Shown: positions 20,035 through 28,179 of the stretch, in pieces
Layout: each line of letters starts with the position of its first letter
How positions within the stretch are numbered: position 1 is the first letter of the stretch
Assembly (NCBI GenBank): GCA_947460245.1
Contig: CANHGL010000014.1
Location: forward strand, 1 to 46,113
Source of the DNA: Sphingobacteriales bacterium
GTDB taxonomy: Bacteria > Bacteroidota > Bacteroidia > Chitinophagales > JADIYW01
Length of the DNA stretch: 46,113 bases
Direction of reading: 5' to 3'
Made by a program: the position numbers and the translations under genes
The notes under the pieces: generated by a model
What the model was told of the DNA's origin: nothing
Database searches by the model: none
The model's input: the letters and a program-made list of their open reading frames with translations, nothing else

Positions 20035-20694
20035 ATGTTTGTTCAAGACTGTATAGATACCTCCATTCCTTTCCTTCGTTCAACGGATACCATCGGGTAT
20101 GCGTTAGCGTTAATGGAAGAATTTAAGGCAGATGCATTGGCTGTTATAGATAATAATATTTTTCAAGGTACAATTGGAGAAAAAATATTGCAGGAGATGG
20201 ATGAAGAGATGCACATTAATGAGTTATCGCTACATTTTCAGCAACAACGGATTGATGAAGGCACTCATCTTTTTGATGTATTGAAGAAGACTGCTGAAGG
20301 ATCTTCCTACTTCCTGCCTGTAGTATCTGTAGATCAGGAGTATATGGGGAGTATAACGCCTACTAAATTATTAAATGCTGTAGTCATGCAGTCTTCGCTG
20401 GCTAATGTTGGTGGCATTATCGTATTGGAATTGGAAACTAAGGATTATTCTCTTACAGAGATTTCTAAGATAGTAGAATCCAATGGAGCGATGATTCTAC
20501 ATTTTATGATGACTACTTCTGTGAATCAGCATATGATGCAGGTATCTCTAAAAATTAATAAGAACGACTTAAAAGATATACAACTTACCTTTGAGCGCTA
20601 TCGGTATACTGTGGTCGCAGTATTGCATCAATCAGAATATGATTTGCAGTTAAAAGAGCGCTATGATAGCTTGATGAAGTATTTAGAGTTATAG
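20035..20694 (+). CDS. CBS-domain protein with ACT-like C-terminus (AcuB-like)
   Basis: This 219-aa protein has two CBS motifs in its first ~125 residues (SIPFLRSTDTIGYALALMEE; FLPVVSVDQEYMGSITPTKL). An ACT-like regulatory domain follows (GGIIVLELETKDYSLTEISK, then a YRYTVVAVLHQ strand). CBS pairs sense adenine nucleotides and ACT domains small ligands, so a regulatory role is likely, but its target is unknown. In many Bacteroidota the homologue lies directly upstream of NAD kinase and DUF6089; here a convergent aminotransferase gene follows instead. The ATG at 20035 is the natural start. Confidence 0.88.
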   Translation: MFVQDCIDTSIPFLRSTDTIGYALALMEEFKADALAVIDNNIFQGTIGEKILQEMDEEMHINELSLHFQQQRIDEGTHLFDVLKKTAEGSSYFLPVVSVDQEYMGSITPTKLLNAVVMQSSLANVGGIIVLELETKDYSLTEISKIVESNGAMILHFMMTTSVNQHMMQVSLKINKNDLKDIQLTFERYRYTVVAVLHQSEYDLQLKERYDSLMKYLEL

Positions 20695-20734
20695 CACTCG
20701 TAGGCTATCTGATTCCCTATTTTAAGAACTCTTT

Positions 20735-21865
20735 CTATACTTTAAAAAAATTATACAACAAGGGAATGATTCTATTTAAGATGTCCTCTGTATTAAGTTC
20801 ATAAAAAAGTGGTAGTCGTACTAGGCACTCGGAGAAATGATCTGCATTTTTAATTTTTCGCCCATCATGTTTGTCTAGAAAATAGGGACTTTGGTGTAGC
20901 GACTGATAGTGAAACACAGCAAGAATATTATTATTTTTTAAAGTGGCTATCAGTGCATCTCTTTCTTCTGTATTTCTACAGATCAGAAAAAAAGAATGTG
21001 CATTATTGGAGGCATAATCGGGTAATGTCGGCAGCCCTATCCCTATCTTTTTTAAAACTTGTAAGTTATTATTGTAGGTATTCCAAAGCAATAATCTTTT
21101 ATGCTGAATAGTATCGATATGTTCCAGCTGTGCATACAAGAACGCTGCAGTAAGTTCTGAGGGAAGGAAGGAGGAGCCAATATCCACCCAGTTATATTTG
21201 TCTACCTCGCCCTTAAAGAATTTATTTCTATTTGTTCCTTTCTCTCTAATAACTTCTGCTCTATCTATCAATGAGGAGTCATTAATTACGAGCATTCCTC
21301 CTTCACCGGAAATAATATTTTTTGTTTCATGAAAGGAGAATGCTGCGAGATGTCCGATAGAACCAAGCGGCTTATCTTTATAGAAGCTTTCAATTGCTTG
21401 TGCAGCATCTTCAACAATAAATAGATTGTATTTTGTTGACAGCTGCATTATTTTTTCCATATCGCAAGCTATACCTGCATAGTGCACAACTACTATAGCC
21501 TTAGTTTTTGGAGTAATCAGTTCTTCTATAGCATCCTCATCTATCCCAGGATGGTGACTATGACTATCGGAGAAGACAACTTTTGCCCCGCGCAGTATAA
21601 ATGCATTGGCCGTTGATACAAAAGTATAGGAAGGCATTATTACTTCATCTCCGGGGGCTATATTTAGAAGAATGGCTGCCATTTCCAAGGCATCCGTACA
21701 AGAAGTGGTTAGTAAAGATTTCGTAACCCCATACCGTTCTTCGAAGAAAGTCTGGCATTCTAGAGTATAATATCCATCTCCCGACAATTTACCTTTTCTG
21801 ACGGCAGCTTCTATATATGCTGTTTCATTTCCAATCAGAAATGGTTTATTGAATGGTATCTGCAT
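20735..21865 (-). CDS. wecE: dTDP-4-amino-4,6-dideoxygalactose transaminase (WecE/RffA-like)
   Basis: A 376-aa PLP-dependent aminotransferase of the DegT/DnrJ/EryC1/StrS family that makes amino-deoxy sugar nucleotides for surface polysaccharide. K182 in FSFHETKN is the PLP-binding lysine; the FHETKN context is the WecE/RffA signature. N-terminal IPFNKPF, TTSCTDALEMAAILL and PGDEVIMPSYTFVSTANAFI also fit. Full length. The usual partners (RmlA, RmlB, the N-acetyltransferase WecD) are absent from the window, so dTDP-4-keto-6-deoxyglucose must come from elsewhere. It converges on the CBS gene and is divergent from the membrane-protein operon. Confidence 0.9.
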   Translation of the reverse strand: MQIPFNKPFLIGNETAYIEAAVRKGKLSGDGYYTLECQTFFEERYGVTKSLLTTSCTDALEMAAILLNIAPGDEVIMPSYTFVSTANAFILRGAKVVFSDSHSHHPGIDEDAIEELITPKTKAIVVVHYAGIACDMEKIMQLSTKYNLFIVEDAAQAIESFYKDKPLGSIGHLAAFSFHETKNIISGEGGMLVINDSSLIDRAEVIREKGTNRNKFFKGEVDKYNWVDIGSSFLPSELTAAFLYAQLEHIDTIQHKRLLLWNTYNNNLQVLKKIGIGLPTLPDYASNNAHSFFLICRNTEERDALIATLKNNNILAVFHYQSLHQSPYFLDKHDGRKIKNADHFSECLVRLPLFYELNTEDILNRIIPLLYNFFKV

Positions 21866-22086
21866 ATTATTTATTAACTCTATTTGACAATGAACATATC
21901 AAAATTATACAATTACAAGGAATATTCGGTCTAATTATTGCCTTTCTTAAGGCATTTACTGTACCTATATTGTTGATACAAGCATTTTATAAAACGAAGG
22001 TGGGATATGTTTTACGGAATTCATTTACATCATTTTATTACTATCTTTATTTCTACATATCAGGTAGATTAAAATCTATGGGATAA
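21853..22086 (+). CDS. Doubtful small membrane ORF (77 aa), possibly broken
   Basis: This frame carries a plausible membrane segment (GIFGLIIAFLKAFTVPILLI) and a basic, aromatic C-terminus (RNSFTSFYYYLYFYISGRL). Its only ATG lies inside the divergent wecE gene, overlapping it by 13 nt. A second ATG at 21890, in another frame, begins a 14-residue peptide (MNISKLYNYKEYSV) that stops just where this frame becomes hydrophobic, so one base difference could join the two. It sits in the 257-bp gap before the polytopic membrane gene. Alternatives are a small protein, a broken gene, or chance. Confidence 0.3.
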   Translation: MVSAYYLLTLFDNEHIKIIQLQGIFGLIIAFLKAFTVPILLIQAFYKTKVGYVLRNSFTSFYYYLYFYISGRLKSMG

Positions 22087-22122
22087 GTATAATCCAACTA
22101 AATATATTTAAGTATAAGGGCT

Positions 22123-23511
22123 ATGTTGTTAGGGCTATTTACCAATGTTAATGATATACTGAGTGGACAGCATCTCTTTCTCCAAGACTTTATCTTTGGA
22201 CCAATATTTATCGCAATATCTTATTCTATAGTTAAGAACATCGCAGATAAGTATTACAAGGGTACAGTTAATCACACCTATTTAATGTATGCCTATTATG
22301 TAAAGATTGCATCAACTATCCTTTTTACATTAATTTTTGCCTTCTATTATAAAGGGGGCGACACTTTTGCCTATCAAATTAATGTATTGCAGTTGAGGGA
22401 TTTACTTCCTAATGATTTGGCTGCGACCTACAATATAATGTTTAGGCCGAAAAGCTTTGAAGCACAGTATGTAATTAGGGATTACATGTTATCAGGTGGA
22501 ACGTATATGACCGATAATAGTACCCGATTGGTTATTGTTTTCGGGTTCTTTGTCAGTTTTCTTTGTTTCAATTCATTTTTATTCCTAAGCCTTGTGTGTT
22601 CCATGTTAGCACTTATTGGATGCTGGAAGTTATACAGGGCATTTTCCGAATTGTACCCCCACCTGCATAAAGAGATGGCCATCTCCTGTTTATTTATTCC
22701 ATCAGTATGTTTTTGGAGCAGTGGCTTTTTGAAGGATCCTATTTGCTTGGGGGCATTAGGCCTATTTACCTACGCTTCTTATGATTTATTTATTAAGAGA
22801 AGAGCAGTAGTTGCAAATATTTTAATAATCATATTCATGGTTTATGTCATTATGAATATAAAAGTATATATCATTTTAGCATATTTTCCTGCGGTAGTAT
22901 TTTGGATCTTTTCTAGATACAGGTATACTATAAAAAGTAATTTTATAAGAGTCGTTATCGGACCATTACTCGTTGTTATTGGCGTCGGATTGGCTGTTTT
23001 TGTATTGCTGCAAATAGGCCAAGCGGCTAAGCGATATTCTTTTGAGTCTATGATGCGAACGGCTCAGGATACCCAGAACTGGCTCGTGTACTCCTCTAAA
23101 ATGCAAGGCGGATCTTTTTATACTTTAGGTAATATCGATTACTCAGTTGCAGGAATGATAAAAATTTTCCCCAAGGCGGTTAACGTCTCTTTGTTTCGTC
23201 CTTATATCTGGGAAGCCAGGAAGCCCATTCTGATAATCGCATCTATAGAGGGAATGGTAACCTTTTTCTTCACGATTAGATTGTTGTTTAAAGCGGGCTT
23301 ATTCAATTTCTTTAAACTAATAATAGCAAACCCGGAAGTTCAATTTTGTCTTATTTTCTCTATTATCTTTGCTTTTGCAGTTGGTTTCACTAGCTTTAAT
23401 TTTGGTGCTTTGGCAAGATACAAGATTCCTTTTATGCCATTTTATTATATAGCCTTATTTATTTTGGCGGATGCACAAAAGAAATCAGTAGCTGTTGAGG
23501 TAAGAAAATAG
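22123..23511 (+). CDS. Polytopic membrane protein of the polysaccharide locus, unknown function
   Basis: A 462-aa protein with about ten hydrophobic helices: for example FLFLSLVCSMLALIGCWKLY, ILIIIFMVYVIMNIKVYIIL and VVIGPLLVVIGVGLAVFVLL. A periplasmic or cytoplasmic loop at ~295-335 (MMRTAQDTQNWLVYSSKMQG) precedes the last helices, and the end is basic after FGALARYKIPFMPFYYIALF. I do not recognise a named family. Helix number and context (ugd and uxs downstream, a sugar aminotransferase upstream) resemble O-antigen/exopolysaccharide polymerase-like or flippase-like proteins, an inference from layout only. The gap to ugd is 39 nt, so it likely heads a membrane protein-ugd-uxs operon. Confidence 0.8.
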   Translation: MLLGLFTNVNDILSGQHLFLQDFIFGPIFIAISYSIVKNIADKYYKGTVNHTYLMYAYYVKIASTILFTLIFAFYYKGGDTFAYQINVLQLRDLLPNDLAATYNIMFRPKSFEAQYVIRDYMLSGGTYMTDNSTRLVIVFGFFVSFLCFNSFLFLSLVCSMLALIGCWKLYRAFSELYPHLHKEMAISCLFIPSVCFWSSGFLKDPICLGALGLFTYASYDLFIKRRAVVANILIIIFMVYVIMNIKVYIILAYFPAVVFWIFSRYRYTIKSNFIRVVIGPLLVVIGVGLAVFVLLQIGQAAKRYSFESMMRTAQDTQNWLVYSSKMQGGSFYTLGNIDYSVAGMIKIFPKAVNVSLFRPYIWEARKPILIIASIEGMVTFFFTIRLLFKAGLFNFFKLIIANPEVQFCLIFSIIFAFAVGFTSFNFGALARYKIPFMPFYYIALFILADAQKKSVAVEVRK

Positions 23512-23550
23512 CCAAGTTATCCTTAACTTTAACTTCTAAATTTTTTAAAG

Positions 23551-24885
23551 ATGAATATAGCTGTCATAGGTACAGGATATGTTGGTTTGGTAACAGGAAC
23601 CTGTCTGTCTGAAACAGGAAATAATGTTATATGTGTAGATGTTGATCAACAAAAGGTAGAGAAATTAAAATCTGGACAGATAACTATATATGAACCGGGG
23701 CTGGAGACGATATTTCAGCGCAACTTAAGAGAAGGCCGACTACACTTTACTACCAATTTGGAAGAAGCTGTAAAAGATGCTGCGCTTATTTTTCTTGCAT
23801 TACCTACGCCTCCGAATGGAGACGGCGCTGCAGACTTATCTTTTGTATTAGGGGTTGCAGAACACCTGGGCAAGGTGATTAAGGAGTATAAGGTAATCAT
23901 TAATAAAAGCACTGTCCCTGTCGGCACAGCGGAACTCACTAAGCAAGCACTGGCAAAAAATGCTACTGTTCCGTTTGATGTAGTCTCTAATCCTGAGTTC
24001 TTGAGAGAAGGAGTAGCGGTAGATGATTTCATGAAACCAGACAGAGTGGTATTGGGAACTACTTCTGATCGTGCCCGTAAATTAATGGAGGAGTTGTATC
24101 GTCCATTTGTACGTCAAGGCAACCCAATAGTTTTTATGGATGAACGCAGTTCAGAGATGACCAAGTACGCTGCTAATTCTTATCTGGCTACACGTATATC
24201 TTTTATGAATGAGTTGGCAAATCTTTGTGAACGAACAGGAGCCGATGTAGAAACAGTAAGGATGGGGATGGGTAGCGATAACAGAATAGGTAAGAGATTT
24301 CTGTTTCCCGGCATAGGTTATGGTGGCAGTTGTTTCCCGAAAGATGTACAGGCATTGGCTAAAACAGCAGAAGAGCATAACTATGATTTTAAGATTCTGA
24401 AAGCAGTGATGCAGGTGAATGATAAACAAAAACATGTCCTTGTAGAAAAAATAATAAATCAATATGGGAGTAATCTTGTAGGAAAGAAGATAGCCATATG
24501 GGGATTGGCATTTAAGCCCAATACAGATGATATCCGAGAAGCGCCTGCTTTGTTTATAATTGAAGAGTTATTAAATGCGGGTGCTGAAATTGTGGCCTAT
24601 GATCCGGAAGCTATGCCCAATGTGCAAAACTATTTCTCTGCTCTCCCTTCAGAAAAGAAATCAAGATTAAGTTTCGCCGCAAATTATTATAGTGCTATGG
24701 AGGGTGCTGATTTCTTAGCGATATTAACGGAGTGGACAGAGTTTAGAACGCCTGACTTTGCTAAGCTAAAATCATTACTGAAAAATCCCGTTATCTTTGA
24801 TGGGAGAAATCTCTATGATCTCGAGGCTATGCAGCAAGAAGGATTTTATTACAATAGTATTGGAAGAAAAACTATAATATTATAA
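23551..24885 (+). CDS. ugd: UDP-glucose 6-dehydrogenase
   Basis: The 444-aa enzyme oxidises UDP-glucose to UDP-glucuronate with two NAD+. The N-terminal Rossmann motif is GTGYVGLVTGTCLSE. The catalytic cysteine is C261 in GYGGSCFPKD, and K/D residues in NKSTVPVGT and the C-terminal domain IWGLAFKPNTDDIREAPAL match the family. Full length. The uxs gene starts 3 nt after its stop, so UDP-glucuronate is probably passed directly to UDP-xylose-type synthesis. It acts in the cytoplasm, supplying surface polysaccharide. Confidence 0.96.
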   Translation: MNIAVIGTGYVGLVTGTCLSETGNNVICVDVDQQKVEKLKSGQITIYEPGLETIFQRNLREGRLHFTTNLEEAVKDAALIFLALPTPPNGDGAADLSFVLGVAEHLGKVIKEYKVIINKSTVPVGTAELTKQALAKNATVPFDVVSNPEFLREGVAVDDFMKPDRVVLGTTSDRARKLMEELYRPFVRQGNPIVFMDERSSEMTKYAANSYLATRISFMNELANLCERTGADVETVRMGMGSDNRIGKRFLFPGIGYGGSCFPKDVQALAKTAEEHNYDFKILKAVMQVNDKQKHVLVEKIINQYGSNLVGKKIAIWGLAFKPNTDDIREAPALFIIEELLNAGAEIVAYDPEAMPNVQNYFSALPSEKKSRLSFAANYYSAMEGADFLAILTEWTEFRTPDFAKLKSLLKNPVIFDGRNLYDLEAMQQEGFYYNSIGRKTIIL

Positions 24886-24888
24886 CAC

Positions 24889-25845
24889 ATGGCTGAAGTG
24901 GGAAATAAAAAAAGAGTTTTAATAACTGGAGCAGCAGGATTCCTTGGCTCACATTTATGTGACCGATTTATAAAGGAAGGGTATCACGTAATAGGAATGG
25001 ATAATCTAATAACAGGAAACATTAAAAATATAGAGCATCTTTTTCCGCTTAAAGAATTTGAATTCTACCATCATGATGTTTCTCGCTTTGTACATGTGCC
25101 GGGTAACTTAGATTATATACTTCACTTCGCCTCCCCTGCCTCTCCTATAGACTATTTAAAAATGCCGATACAAACTTTAAAGGTGGGTTCTTTGGGTACA
25201 CATAACTTATTGGGTTTGGCAAAAGCAAAAAATGCAAGAATGCTCATCGCTTCTACTTCCGAAGTTTATGGAGACCCTACGGTGCATCCACAACCGGAAG
25301 AATATTGGGGTAATGTTAATCCTGTAGGACCAAGAGGCGTTTATGATGAAGCAAAGCGTTTCCAAGAGGCGATTACTATGGCCTACCATAACTTTCACGG
25401 TGTAGAAACTCGTATCGTTAGGATATTTAATACTTATGGCCCAAGGATGCGTCTTGATGACGGTCGTGCGTTGCCTGCATTCATGAGCCAGGCTTTGAAT
25501 GGGGAGGACTTAACGATGTTTGGAGACGGCTCTCAGACCAGATCTTTCTGCTATGTCGATGACCTTATAGAGGGTATATATAGATTATTATTGAGTGATT
25601 ATCACCTGCCGGTAAACATTGGTAATCCTCAAGAGATAACACTTTTGCAATTTGCGGATGAGATCCTAAAGTTAATTGATACGAAATCCAGGATAAAATA
25701 TTTACCGCTTCCAACAGATGATCCAAAACAACGAAGACCTGATATCACTAAAGCAAGAAATATTTTAGGATGGGAGCCAAAAGTAGAGCGGGCAGAAGGA
25801 CTTGAAATTACTTTAGAATATTTCAAAAAAGAATTGGGCAAATAG
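24889..25845 (+). CDS. uxs: UDP-glucuronate decarboxylase (UDP-xylose synthase)
   Basis: A 318-aa extended short-chain dehydrogenase/reductase. The NAD-binding GAAGFLG lies at residues 14-20, the STSE segment near 122-125, and the catalytic Y152 and K156 in [35 protein letters not shown] and [19 protein letters not shown] are typical of UDP-xylose synthase (UXS) proteins. The family converts UDP-glucuronate to UDP-xylose with internal NAD recycling. The 3-nt gap after ugd supports this pathway. It is convergent with the gamma-carbonic anhydrase gene, with four bases between the stops. A dTDP-glucose dehydratase is the main alternative annotation, but the sequence motifs and operon favour UXS. 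Confidence 0.93.
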   Translation: MAEVGNKKRVLITGAAGFLGSHLCDRFIKEGYHVIGMDNLITGNIKNIEHLFPLKEFEFYHHDVSRFVHVPGNLDYILHFASPASPIDYLKMPIQTLKVGSLGTHNLLGLAKAKNARMLIASTSEVYGDPTVHPQPEEYWGNVNPVGPRGVYDEAKRFQEAITMAYHNFHGVETRIVRIFNTYGPRMRLDDGRALPAFMSQALNGEDLTMFGDGSQTRSFCYVDDLIEGIYRLLLSDYHLPVNIGNPQEITLLQFADEILKLIDTKSRIKYLPLPTDDPKQRRPDITKARNILGWEPKVERAEGLEITLEYFKKELGK

Positions 25846-25849
25846 CCAC

Positions 25850-26374
25850 TCAATCATTTTTATTTTCAAACCAACCTTTGTATTTAACGTAGTTATTAGC
25901 AATGCGTTCATTCTGATCCTTAAAAGTGGATTCCTCTAACTGTTTAACTTTTTTTGCGGGGATACCTGCATAAATACTTCCTGCTTCCACTCTTGTATTC
26001 TCTAATAAAATAGCACCTGCTGCAATAAGGGCATTCTGTTCGATATGACAATTATCCATAATGATGGCACCCATTCCAATTAAGACATTATCTTCAATAG
26101 TGCAGCCGTGCACAATGGCTTGGTGTCCAATAGATACATTATTTCCTATAATGGTCTTGGTTTTTTCATAAGTACAATGGATGACTACGTTATCCTGAAT
26201 ATTTACTTTATTACCTATCCGAATGGAATTTACATCCCCTCGTACTACTGCATTAAACCAAACGCTGCATTCATCTCCCATTTCTACATCACCCACCACA
26301 GTGGAGTTAGGAGCCAGGTAAATATTTTTTCCAAATTTAGGGGAGTATCCTCTGCAGTCTAAAATTAATGACAT
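25850..26374 (-). CDS. Gamma-class carbonic anhydrase family protein
   Basis: A 174-aa left-handed beta-helix protein made of hexapeptide repeats (VVGDVEMGDECSVWF, VNIQDNVVIH, VLIGMGAIIMDN). The three metal-binding histidines of the gamma-CA family are visible: H66 in VIHC, then H84 and H89 in GHQAIVHG. The C-terminal helix (NYVKYKGWF) packs in trimers. Many bacterial homologues (YrdA/CaiE/PaaY-like) bind Zn or Fe; carbonic anhydrase activity is known only for some, so activity here is not certain. The gene is monocistronic. On its far side lies the 112-bp leader of the small lipoprotein. Confidence 0.92.
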   Translation of the reverse strand: MSLILDCRGYSPKFGKNIYLAPNSTVVGDVEMGDECSVWFNAVVRGDVNSIRIGNKVNIQDNVVIHCTYEKTKTIIGNNVSIGHQAIVHGCTIEDNVLIGMGAIIMDNCHIEQNALIAAGAILLENTRVEAGSIYAGIPAKKVKQLEESTFKDQNERIANNYVKYKGWFENKND

Positions 26375-26444
26375 GTTTAACCGTTTTTAGAGCTATGTTT
26401 TTTAGTAATATTGATTTTGATATAGTAAATTTAGTAAATCAAAT

Positions 26445-26472
26445 GCGAAATGCTAAGAATAATAGCATCCGC
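26445..26472 (+). promoter_or_regulatory. Hairpin in the leader of the small lipoprotein gene
   Basis: ATGCTA (26450-26455) pairs with TAGCAT (26463-26468) around a 7-nt loop, and GCG (26445-26447) with CGC (26470-26472) extends the stem across an internal bulge. It ends 14 nt before the lipoprotein ATG, so it could affect translation or RNA stability. It is not followed by a T tract and so is not a typical terminator. Confidence 0.3.
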
Positions 26473-26486
26473 TTAATGAGTTGCAA

Positions 26487-26645
26487 ATGAGAATTTTTTT
26501 CAGAAGGTTGTTTATCCTGATTATTGCTTTGGCTTCCGTATCCTGTGCGGCGTATAAGTCAAAGAAATGCGGTTGCCCAACATTTGGAAATAATAGGTCT
26601 CATGCTTTGGGAGCTCCGCACGAAAAGCATTCTGTCTCTATCTAA
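26487..26645 (+). CDS. Small cysteine-containing lipoprotein (52 aa)
   Basis: This gene is short and easily missed. The ATG at 26487 opens a 52-aa reading frame: a basic start (MRIFFRRLF), a hydrophobic core (ILIIALASVS), and a lipobox-type cysteine at C20 (ASVSC). The mature part is short and basic, with the motif KSKKCGCPTFG. Small lipoproteins ending in a (K/C)-G-C-P motif are widespread in Bacteroidota; their function is unknown. It should be anchored in a membrane facing the periplasm. Its TAA overlaps the stop of the convergent EamA gene by 4 bp. Confidence 0.7.
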   Translation: MRIFFRRLFILIIALASVSCAAYKSKKCGCPTFGNNRSHALGAPHEKHSVSI

Positions 26646-27529
26646 TCTCGGGAGCCAAGATATACCCCTATCAATATGATCAATAAGCCTGCAACATGTA
26701 ATGGCATAATATTTTCTTTGTCCATCAATCCAACAAGGATAGAAACAAAAGGGATAATATAAGTTGTCATGGTGGCAAATAAAGCCGAGGTCCTTTGTGT
26801 TAAAATGTTAAAAAGAACCTGGGCGTATGCAGTTCCAAATATTCCTAATATGAGCAGATATTTTATGCTATCCCAAGCCGGTGCTGGAGATGCTATGATA
26901 TGCTGAAACGCATGCGTATAATATAAATATCCTATGGCAAAGGGTGCGATAAAAGTGTATTGCAGGAGCGCAATAATAATAGGATTTTCTTGTTGAAACT
27001 TTGCCTTGAATATATTAGCATTGATTCCATAACAAACAGTTGCGAGTAAAGGCATCAGTATATAGAAGTTAATCTCTGATAAACTTTTTTGTTTGGAGGA
27101 AACAATAATAAGTGCTCCGACGAAACCAACTATTACGCCAATAATTTTATTCCGCGTTAGTTGTACTCGAAAAAAATAACTTCCAATCAGTAATGCAAAT
27201 AGGGGGGTTGTGGCATTCATAATACCAGTAAGTCCGCTATCTATTCTTGTCTCTGCTGTACAAAATAAAATTGCCGGAATAAGATTGCCAAATAGACCAA
27301 GCAATGGAATAAATTTCCATTTGGCCATGGGAATGCGCATTTTCTTAAAATGTAAAAGTATCAATGGAATGAGCGCAAGGAATGCAATAGACATTCTTAA
27401 GGCGGCAACCTGTATGGGTTCGAAAAATAGAAGGCCCTTCTTTATAAAGAAAAAAGAAAATCCCCACATTACCGATAAGCTCATAAACGTTAGCCAATCT
27501 ACATTCTGTATTTTCTTGTGTTGTTCCAT
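26642..27529 (-). CDS. EamA/DMT superfamily transporter
   Basis: A 295-aa inner-membrane protein with about ten hydrophobic helices in two EamA repeats. The first repeat begins with FMSLSVMWGFSFFFIKKGL, the standard opening of the drug/metabolite transporter family. The second runs from LMPLLATVCYGINANIFKAK. The end VAGLLIILIGVYLGSRD is the typical last helix plus a basic tail. Family members export amino acids, purines or other metabolites; the substrate cannot be read from the sequence. The gene is monocistronic, convergent with the small lipoprotein (4-bp stop overlap) and divergent from the TlpA-like gene. Confidence 0.92.
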   Translation of the reverse strand: MEQHKKIQNVDWLTFMSLSVMWGFSFFFIKKGLLFFEPIQVAALRMSIAFLALIPLILLHFKKMRIPMAKWKFIPLLGLFGNLIPAILFCTAETRIDSGLTGIMNATTPLFALLIGSYFFRVQLTRNKIIGVIVGFVGALIIVSSKQKSLSEINFYILMPLLATVCYGINANIFKAKFQQENPIIIALLQYTFIAPFAIGYLYYTHAFQHIIASPAPAWDSIKYLLILGIFGTAYAQVLFNILTQRTSALFATMTTYIIPFVSILVGLMDKENIMPLHVAGLLIILIGVYLGSRD

Positions 27530-27632
27530 GGGAAGCGCTAAAAATACAGATTAGTAAGAGAAATCCATCGATTCAGGTATATAATAATTACGATTCAGTT
27601 TATATTGGCAGAGTATTTGTATATTTCTACTT

Positions 27633-28115
27633 ATGAGAATAATCACATTTTTGCTCTCCTGTATTATTGTGTGCTCACTGAGTGTTTCCGCTCAGTCTAT
27701 CAGAGTGGTAAGGATACCTGAACTAAAGGAAGCGTACACGCATGCCAATGATACTACATATATTGTCAACTTTTTCGCTACGTGGTGCGGTCCGTGTATG
27801 ATGGAAATTCCTGTATTTAATGCATTTTATGAGCAACATAAAGGAACGGCTATACAGTTGATCTTCGTTAGTCTGGACAATCCGAAGGCCCCAAAAAAAT
27901 TAGCTACAGCGGTAAAGAAGGCTGGCATGAAAGCACCTGTGCTCTTGTTGGAAGAGAGTAATGATTTCTCCTGGTTGCCTCAGGTAGATAAGCGTTGGCA
28001 GGGTAGCATACCGGCAACTATGATTATAAACGGAGAAAAGAAAATAAATACTTTTCTAGAGAATTCTATGGAGAATGGGGATTTGGAAAAATATTTGAAG
28101 CAGTTGGGGCTTTAG
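27633..28115 (+). CDS. TlpA-like secreted thioredoxin-fold protein
   Basis: A 160-aa protein with a signal peptide (MRIITFLLSCIIVCSLSVSA, cut near SAQ) and one thioredoxin-like domain. The redox motif is WCGPC (residues 51-55), preceded by YIVNFFAT, with the cis-proline loop GSIPATMII near residue 130. TlpA/ResA-type proteins reduce disulfides in the periplasm, for example in cytochrome c maturation, or serve as general thiol-disulfide reductases; the partner is unknown here. It is separated by 64 nt from the following gene, which has its own candidate promoter. Confidence 0.92.
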   Translation: MRIITFLLSCIIVCSLSVSAQSIRVVRIPELKEAYTHANDTTYIVNFFATWCGPCMMEIPVFNAFYEQHKGTAIQLIFVSLDNPKAPKKLATAVKKAGMKAPVLLLEESNDFSWLPQVDKRWQGSIPATMIINGEKKINTFLENSMENGDLEKYLKQLGL

Positions 28116-28149
28116 TTTTCGACAAGATTCTTTTTAGTAGCGACTTTGT

Positions 28150-28157
28150 TACATTTG
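28150..28157 (+). promoter_or_regulatory. Candidate -7 element upstream of the 28180 gene
   Basis: TACATTTG matches the Bacteroidota -7 consensus TAnnTTTG, 22 nt before the ATG at 28180. No clear -33 box is seen, so confidence is limited. Confidence 0.35.
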
Positions 28158-28179
28158 TGTAAACAGCGATTTCTTTCTT

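Noticed and set aside
26401-26440. Promoter of the small lipoprotein from TAAATTTA and nearby TTG
   Set aside because: The last base does not match TAnnTTTG and the spacing to the TTG box is too short (about 12 nt).
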